Assembly (NCBI GenBank): GCA_950295325.1
Contig: OX485805.1
Coordinates: 47,640,758-47,704,757 of the forward strand
Direction: 5' to 3'
From: Polytrichum commune
Lineage: Eukaryota > Streptophyta > Polytrichopsida > Polytrichales > Polytrichaceae
Length of the DNA stretch: 64,000 bases
In this document: positions 57,952 to 64,000 of the stretch, piece after piece
Position numbering within the stretch: position 1 is the stretch's first letter
Layout of the letters: every line of letters begins with the position of its first letter
Translations under genes and position numbers: made by a program
The notes under the pieces: model-generated
What the model saw: the letters and a program-made list of their open reading frames with translations, nothing else
What the model was told of the DNA's origin: nothing
Databases searched by the model: none

Positions 57952-59992
57952 TGTGAGCCCAAAAGGGTGCCCACATTTAGTCTTAGACCCCTGAAACGTT
58001 AGTTGATGCACTTTGAAGTAGCATGTTACTTCACAAAAATATAAAAAGAGTGAAATGTTAGCCTTAGAAGTACCATGTTGTAAGAGGCTAGGATGTGAGT
58101 TGTTATTGTGTTTTTACCTTCGGAAGGATTTGAGTGATTGAGGATAGGTAAGGAGAACTTGGATTGAGTAGTTAGTGAGTAGGCTAGTACAAATGGATGG
58201 AGACAACCAAAGTGACTCAAGAGGCAAGTGCATTCGAATTGGGATGAATGGAGGATCACATGGAGCGCACAAGTGGACCACCTCATCATGGCCACTTAAT
58301 GGGGAAGGCCCAAGGAAGAATGCAAGGTGGAGGATAAGCAAATTCTCAAAGCACCAATCAAATCACGAGTTAAGCATCGTGGTTTGAATTAAGTGGTGAG
58401 CGACGATTTGGGAAAGTAAGGGGAGAAAGTTATGGCGGCGGAAAGCGAAGGATGCTAAGTTTGGGTTGAAGCATCCCAAGTTTGGTAAAGTGTGGTAGGT
58501 AGAAAGCCAAGGCTAGTTAAATGTTCGAATTAGGATCCTTGTTGATCATTTGAGGGAGGAAGGCTTAGAAGATAGGATTGGCGCCTACTAAGTAGGAGGA
58601 AATCTCAAGGGCTTATCGTGAGCCTTGAGGGTGCTCACCCCCTCAAGCTTACTATATAATCCCTCATTCTTTCCTCACTCATCCTCTCTTTCCTTTGTGC
58701 TCCAAGGCACCCCACGAGTTATAAGTGTGGGTGTGGGAAGCCATATTGGAGCACATGTGTGTGCTTAGTTTTTAGTTTGAGAGCCAAGGCTTGTTAGCCT
58801 TGAAGAGGGCTTGACCTCTTGGTAGAATTAGTGTTGACGTGAAGGATTTTAAAGTTAATTCATGATTCCAATTTGTGGTACTTAAAGTTCATGTTTTGAA
58901 TACACGTGGTTGCAAGTTCCATGTTTAAGAGTTGAGCACTTGATGTTGTGATGAGTGCAAAAATATACTTGTGTGGATTAGTTAGTCTTAGTGAAGTTAG
59001 GAAATTCTCTCTCCCCCTCTCCTCTCTAGGATTTTAGGATTAGAGAAGAATTGTGTGATTAGAAAGGGGTTGTTAGTAGAATTAGGGAAATTAGGTAGGA
59101 AGATTAGTTAAGGGCTTGAATAATTAGTGAGGTAGTTGGGGATTACAACTACAAAGTTGTGGGTTCATGAAGGAGCTGGGTTTATGAAGGAGCTGGGTTT
59201 GTTTAGTTAGAAGCTAAGAAGCTGGGTTTATGAAGGAGCTGGGTTTATGAAGGAGCTAGGTTTATGTAATTAGAAAGTAAAGAGATGGGTTCATGAAGGA
59301 GCTTAGTAGATAGCCTACCTAATTAGCTCATAGACAAGTAGTTAGTTACATTATGCTAGTTAGTGTTATGTGTGGCTTTCACAAGTAAATGTATTTGAGA
59401 TTAACTATAGAGAATAGTGTTTTTTTAACACTTGCATCCTCTCTTTAAAAATAAACCACGTGCACAACTTAATGGAGAATGTGGAGCACTCTCGCGATGG
59501 CAAGACAAAGGAAGCAAAGACCAAAGGTGCGAGGGAGAGATTGACATAAGTCACATAAGTATTTCTTAATACTTAAAGGCTTATGTACGGTATGGAGACA
59601 CCAAGTGAGACCTCTTATAGTAGCGATACGGAATACACAAGTGATAGTTCAAGTGGTAGTGTAGAGTCAACGGCACGGACTCCATTTAGGAGAGGGATAT
59701 CCTTAAGGGCTTGTGTAGCTAAAGCAGCCGGATGGACGTTAGAAGCAAACAAAGACAAAATAGCACCCGAGCATAAGGAGGTTAAATAGTTAACTTGTGC
59801 ATTCTCCACATACGTATTGAAATCGTACATTGAGTTGTTAAAAGTGAAATTCCAGTTAAATCCAAGACCACTTGAAGGGTGAACCTTGCACTATGGACTC
59901 ATCCAAGTCCAAATCCAATACCGCGGAGGAATGTGAGCCCAAACCCACTACTCGGACTACGGACGCTTAAGGGTGGGGGGTTTGGCCTCACA
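57952..59992 (+). mobile_element. Solo LTR, family A (copy 4), inside a GC array
   Basis: A 2041-bp element from TGTGAGCCC to GGCCTCACA with perfect GGGAA duplications (57947-57951, 59993-59997), so it landed inside the GC-rich array. TATATAATC near 58651 is the likely core promoter. A stretch of AAGGAGCTGGGTTTATG repeats (about 59170-59300) corresponds to the minisatellites of the other copies. The conserved short ORF is at 59583-59789. It is the longest uninterrupted copy and the best reference for the family. Confidence 0.9.
59583..59789 (+). CDS. Short ORF conserved in LTR family A (copy 4, intact)
   Basis: 68 residues. The N-terminus is Ser/Thr/Glu-rich (MYGMETPSETSYSSD), followed by the family core VESTARTPFRRG, SLRACVAKAAGWTLE and a charged end with a TAG stop. 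It lies about 0.9 kb downstream of the LTR TATA box. An alternative ATG is METPSET three codons in. The conserved frame over four copies supports coding; function is unknown. Confidence 0.55.
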   Translation: MYGMETPSETSYSSDTEYTSDSSSGSVESTARTPFRRGISLRACVAKAAGWTLEANKDKIAPEHKEVK

Positions 59993-60120
59993 GGGAACGG
60001 GCGCGGACGGGAGGGGAACGGGCGCGGACGGGAGGGGAACGGGCGCGGACAGGAGGGGAACGGGCGCGGACGGGAGGGAACGGGTGCGGACTGGGGGGGG
60101 AACGGGGAGCGGATGGAGGG
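59993..60120. repeat. GC-rich array, right part
   Basis: Continuation of the array split by the solo LTR: GGGAACGGGCGCGGACGG units, ending two bases before a TATA box. Confidence 0.9.
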
Positions 60121-60130
60121 GTATATAAGT
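60121..60130 (+). promoter_or_regulatory. TATA box directly after a GC array
   Basis: GTATATAAGT follows the last GC-array unit immediately. It would direct plus-strand transcription toward the gene at 60569. The arrangement mirrors the kinase-like gene, where a GC array also sits just upstream of a TATA box. Confidence 0.45.
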
Positions 60131-60568
60131 GGAGGGGACCACTTACATACCCCACTCCATTCCTTGTGGGCGCCCGGACGACCCTCCTCTACTACAGAGT
60201 GCGGGGTAGCGGGGTGCTCGGAGGAGTTAAGGATCCTTTTTGTGGGATCATTTTATATTTTTTTTACTGACCTGTTTGTGGGTGTGATCCACATGGATAA
60301 TTTCTTGTGACGTGGCATATTGTCTTTTTGGCATATTCCTTGTGACGCGCCCAGTCAACTGGCCTCTGCGTGAGCGCTGGTAGCGGGGTGCTCGAAGGGT
60401 GTGCTGAATTTTTGAACTTTAATTTTTAACGACAATTTTGAACTAATTCCATAGCAACACTATTTTGAAGTGTATGCTTGGATGTTTTGTAGCACTATTA
60501 TGAAGTGCAATTAGTAATTTAAAAATTAGAGTTCTAGATTAGAATTAGAAACTACAATTTGGGTGGAT

Positions 60569-63500
60569 ATGGCAAGTGAAGGATTTCCAGACATGGCAAG
60601 TGGAGGATCTGGAGACATGGCAAGTGGAGGATCAGGTTGTCACAGATCACATGTACGCAAGGCCGCTGGGTTGGAGTGGGATGTTTATGATAACAACACC
60701 CAAAAAGCCAGGGCAAGTTGGGAGAATGTACCACAACCGTGGTCAGCGAAGACTGCAATGCAGTACGTGGGTGTGGGAGCCCATTTTTTCGCCGGAATAC
60801 AGAAATACGGAAATACGGATCCAAATTCCATATTTTACCATGCTAACCTAGGGGTAATCAGGTTTATTTGAGTGTTTTAGCCGTATTAGGAATAATGGGT
60901 TTTTGAACTCCGCCTTACACGATAAAATGGTTAAAACTGATACTTTGGCCGGACCGGAATTTAAGTCAAATTCCGGATCCCGGGAGCAAACCGGGCCTTC
61001 AGCGGCTAGGGCCTTCAGCAACCAAGGAGACTATTTTGCCCCCGGAGGAGGAGCTTCCGCCATCAACGGATTACCAAGTCAAACCAAAAATGGAAAGGCG
61101 GCGAAAAAACACCACACCACTTGAATTAGACTTAAGCATGCAGCTGTAGGTAGATCAGAATTAGGACAGCAGGAATAGGTAGATCAGACTTAGGCGAGCA
61201 TGCAATTCAAATTTTGTGTCAGCAGATCAAGATCCGGGAATTCCGGATCTTCCGAGAAATCCGGAAAGTCCGAAGTTCCGGATTTCTCGCAGTTAGGGTT
61301 TTCCAGGGCGGCCGCCTGGGCCGCCACCCTTAGTTAGGGATCACAGCCTCTACTTAAGGCTGAATAAGGAGCTGGAGAAGTGTTCCTTCTCCATTGTTGT
61401 ATTGTGTTGCTCCTTACTCAATAAAACTCTAGATCTTCACCTATTCTCATTTGTTTTGTGCACGGACGGATTGGGAGGTTGTTGTACGCTAGAAGTAAGG
61501 AAGGAGTAGGAAGTCCGAATAGGACAAAGGAGAGGAAACCCGGATTAGATCCGGTTGCAAGCCTAGGGATCCTTTTTGAGTGTAGTGGGAAGGAAACCTC
61601 ACTATTCCGGATGTTTGGGTAACGTCCGGGTGGGATAGCCGCTGGTAGGACTGGGTAAAATCCGGAAGGGATCCAGATTTACGCCATCCGATCTTTTGAG
61701 AGGTCTCACCGCCCTCGGACGGAACAATCCGGAAAGTGGTACGGATCGCCCAGTTATCTCAGATTTAGTAGAGCCCCAGGCAGTTGTATACCGGATCCGT
61801 CTGCCGGAAGGGGAGACCCGGATCAGATCACTAGTCATTACCTTCCGGAACCTTTCCGGGTGTAGTGGGAGGGAAACCTCATTTTCCCGGCTGGTCGGGA
61901 AACGTCTAGGTGGGATAGCCGCTGGGAGGATTGGGTGAAGTCCGGGAGGGATCCGGATTCATGCCATCCGAGCTTCTGAAGAGGTCCCACCGCCTTTAGA
62001 TGGACCAATCCGGAAAATGGTACGGATCGCCTAGTTAGCCCGGATTCAGTAGAGCCAAAGGTAGTACTAGCCGGATGAGATCCGGAGAAGTACAGGAGTA
62101 AGTTAGGATTCTGGATGAGGGGATACAGATCCGGAGGAAGGGGGAAGGAGACACCATCGATCCGGATATCCGAGTAGCGTAGAGACAAGATATTCCGGAA
62201 CGTGGTACGGATCACTCTTTCACTCTGTTGAGCTTACCCCCCTTCGTGGAATCCGGCACCCTCCTGTCGTTGTGGTCCTAGGAGGTAATCCGGACTCCCT
62301 GTGTGACCTGCCAATCCGGACCTGATCAATCCGGCTTGGTTGTGAGGGAAGATCCGGACCCCCCTCTAGAGAATGACGTCTTCACCGGAAAATACCCATC
62401 ATTAAGGGAGGATAGAACGTAGTACAAAGATATTTTAGGGAGGAAACAATCCGTCTGGGACTTAGGAGTCAAATCCGGAAGAGGAAGTTCCGGATACAGG
62501 AGGACTTCAAAAAGGCCGGAAACTAGGATTTCCGGAAAATATAAAAGAAGAGGGGAAACAAACAGTTCCGGGAAATCTCTACCTCCTACACTTCACAGAA
62601 TCCCTGGACGATACTAGGGTCATCCGGACAACCCGGATTAGGCACTTAAAACCGCCAATCCGGACATTTTTGGTGTTCGCGTGTTCCCACAGTGGGCTTC
62701 CCTCACTTTGATCGGTTGTGGCCAAGACCTTGTCACGAGCGACATTGCAAGGCCATCAGTGCGAGTTATATGCAGCTTGATGACGTGGAGGCAAAATGGA
62801 TATTCCTAACGATACTTAGAAGTATCTCCAATTTGGATAGATGGCCCAAAAGTGCAATTCCAAAGTCGGTGGCATGTATGATGTATGCGGAGCACGTGTT
62901 GCGAGTTAGGGTGGATTGGTCAAGTTTGGCTGCTCTGCATGGTCAGAAATTTGGGGTATTGGAATTGCATTCACTAAATGCACAGTTCCAGATATTCCAT
63001 ACACTCCCGTTCCGGAGTGGTTCAGGAAGAATCCTCGACTAGTGGATGAGCCTGGGGCCCCAATTCCAGAGGGTCGGGAACCAAAAAAGCCACGTAATCG
63101 TAAACGACCAGCCAATGACGTGGAGATGGCCATCGAGGAGGCGTTTGAGCATATGGATGAGGGCATGGAGGCAAATGTCGAGGTCAACAACCTGATCAAC
63201 GACGTGGTTAACGAGGTCCTAGACGAGGTAAACCTTGGTGAACTTGGAGTGGACCCAATGGAGAGCAGAATGGAGGAATTGCGTAAGCAACATGCTGCGG
63301 AAATTCTTGAGTATAAAGCAAGGATTTTCGAGTTGGAAAATAAAGTTACAACACTTACGATGGGAGAGGCTGGCAGTTCAAATAGTACACCAATTAACCT
63401 TCAGTCTTTGGAAGCAGAGAGGGACACAGCTGTACAAGAGGCCAAGATTGCAAAGTCACAAGCTCTGGAAGTATGTATGAGAAATGAAGTAATGCGAGGA

Positions 63501-64000
63501 CATTGCCAAACGGGAGCATCGATTGGCGTCAAGTGACCGATCCAGATTACCATTGGGATGTGACCCAAGTGCATGAATATCCATTCCGCATGAGGGGTGA
63601 GTTGTTATGGCCAAATCTACATACAATGGTCTTCGACGGAACCGTGTGTGCGATTTGCCAATGTCCATTTGGTCCAGAGGGATGCTATCAAGTTGGATCA
63701 TGTGGGGCCCAATTCCATCCACAATGTCTAATAGGGAATATGATCAAGAAACGCCAATGTCCTCATTGCAGATCACCCTTCCACCCTCGTTTGTACCTCC
63801 AATTTGGCCTTCGGGATTACATGCGTAACGACTGGGTATTAAAGCCATGGGACTTTCCCTTCAATCTTCAAGAGTTTGATGGGGAGAATGTTGAGTGGAG
63901 TTGGTTATACAATTGTGCCAAGGTTGAGCTATGGCACGAGAACAGAGATGGCGACTGGACACGGAATGCACGTCAAATTTTGTATGTTGCAGACGAGTTG
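60569..64000 (+). pseudogene. Coiled-coil/RING-type gene split by a solo LTR, runs off window
   Basis: It starts at ATG 60569 with a three-fold DMASGGSG-type repeat, then a conserved-looking region (GLEWDVYDNNTQKARASW to SAKTAMQYVG). Here a solo LTR interrupts it at codon level; after removal the frame resumes at 62697 as FPHFDRLWPRPCHERHCK and continues through ISNLDRWPKSAIPKSVACMM. Near 62945 the frame changes to a segment with YTPVPEWFRKNPRLVDEPG, a basic patch (KKPRNRKRP) and a coiled coil (MEELRKQHAAEILEYKARIF). Near 63500 it changes again to a Cys/His-rich domain, CAICQC ... CGAQFHPQC ... CPHCRSPF, spaced like a RING-H2 finger. The coding frame is still open at 64000. The LTR and two frame changes mark it as broken, unless the later changes are introns. 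A ubiquitin-ligase role is only suggested by the RING-like spacing. Confidence 0.6.
60772..62691 (+). mobile_element. Solo LTR of a third family inside an exon
   Basis: A 1920-bp element from TGTGGGAGCCC to GTTCCCACA with perfect GTGGG duplications (60767-60771, 62692-62696). TACTTAAGGC near 61350 is TATA-like, and CTCAATAAAACT near 61420 contains AATAAA, as expected for the R region. The downstream part is rich in TCCGGA motifs and holds a tandem duplication of about 260 bp (about 61580-61840 and 61855-62100). No internal coding region. Confidence 0.9.

Noticed and set aside
53274..57976. Arg/Gly- or Pro/Ser-rich frames of 130-300 codons
   Set aside because: Repeat translations of the third and fourth GC arrays.
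1..64000. tRNA or rRNA genes
   Set aside because: No stretch with recognisable tRNA A/B boxes plus cloverleaf, or with rRNA sequence, was noticed by eye; a covariance-model scan was not possible.

Overview
The window is nuclear DNA of a land plant, most likely a bryophyte and probably a moss. The strongest clue is a disease-resistance-type gene (about 32.24-36.27 kb, minus strand) that fuses a protein kinase domain to NB-ARC and leucine-rich repeats, an architecture described from mosses. Spliced genes with GT-AG introns, plant GH1 beta-glucosidase exons, SWIM-finger MULE-type transposases, hAT, piggyBac and LTR elements, and satellites fit a repeat-rich plant chromosome. The species cannot be fixed from sequence alone. 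One 200-N assembly gap lies at 54190-54389.

Layout. 1-4.76 kb: 3' part of a multi-exon minus-strand gene with a ParB-like GNHRRQA motif; one intron is filled by a 25-bp minisatellite. 4.84-10.09 kb: satellites (150-bp and about 370-bp units) built around a recurring 20-bp palindrome and interrupted by a solo LTR (8187-9860). 10.09-14.55 kb: SWIM-MULE copy A, broken. 15.69-31.80 kb: remains of a GH1 gene whose exon is split by a solo LTR (15760-29493). That LTR itself received a hAT element, a piggyBac element and two more solo LTRs, and all target-site duplications are still readable. 32.24-36.27 kb: kinase-NB-ARC-LRR pseudogene. 37.51-38.81 kb: 3' exons of a putative N4/N6-type DNA methyltransferase. 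38.82-40.48 kb: a 232-bp satellite with a perfect GTTAAC-centred palindrome. 40.6-43.71 kb: SWIM-MULE copy B, the only copy with an open reading frame. 45.34-45.70 kb: a long foldback. 45.76-49.40 kb: SWIM-MULE copy C (minus), broken. 49.70-50.37 kb: hAT end plus a GC-rich array. 51.06-53.10 kb: kinase-like gene (minus) with a TATA promoter next to another GC-rich array. 54.1-57.06 kb: foldback, gap, and a small ORF. 57.07-60.12 kb: GC-rich array split by a solo LTR. 60.57-64.0 kb: coiled-coil/RING-type gene split by a further solo LTR (60772-62691).

This is not a pathway locus. It is a graveyard of selfish DNA in which host-like genes (GH1, NLR, kinase, RING gene) have been inactivated. The most novel signals are: a short ORF kept with mostly synonymous changes in four copies of one LTR family; a palindromic module shared by satellites of different periods; GC-rich GCGGAC/GGGAAC arrays that recur beside TATA boxes and inside a hAT element; and one intact MULE gene whose likely second catalytic Asp is Asn. 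All readings were made by eye; no database search was possible.
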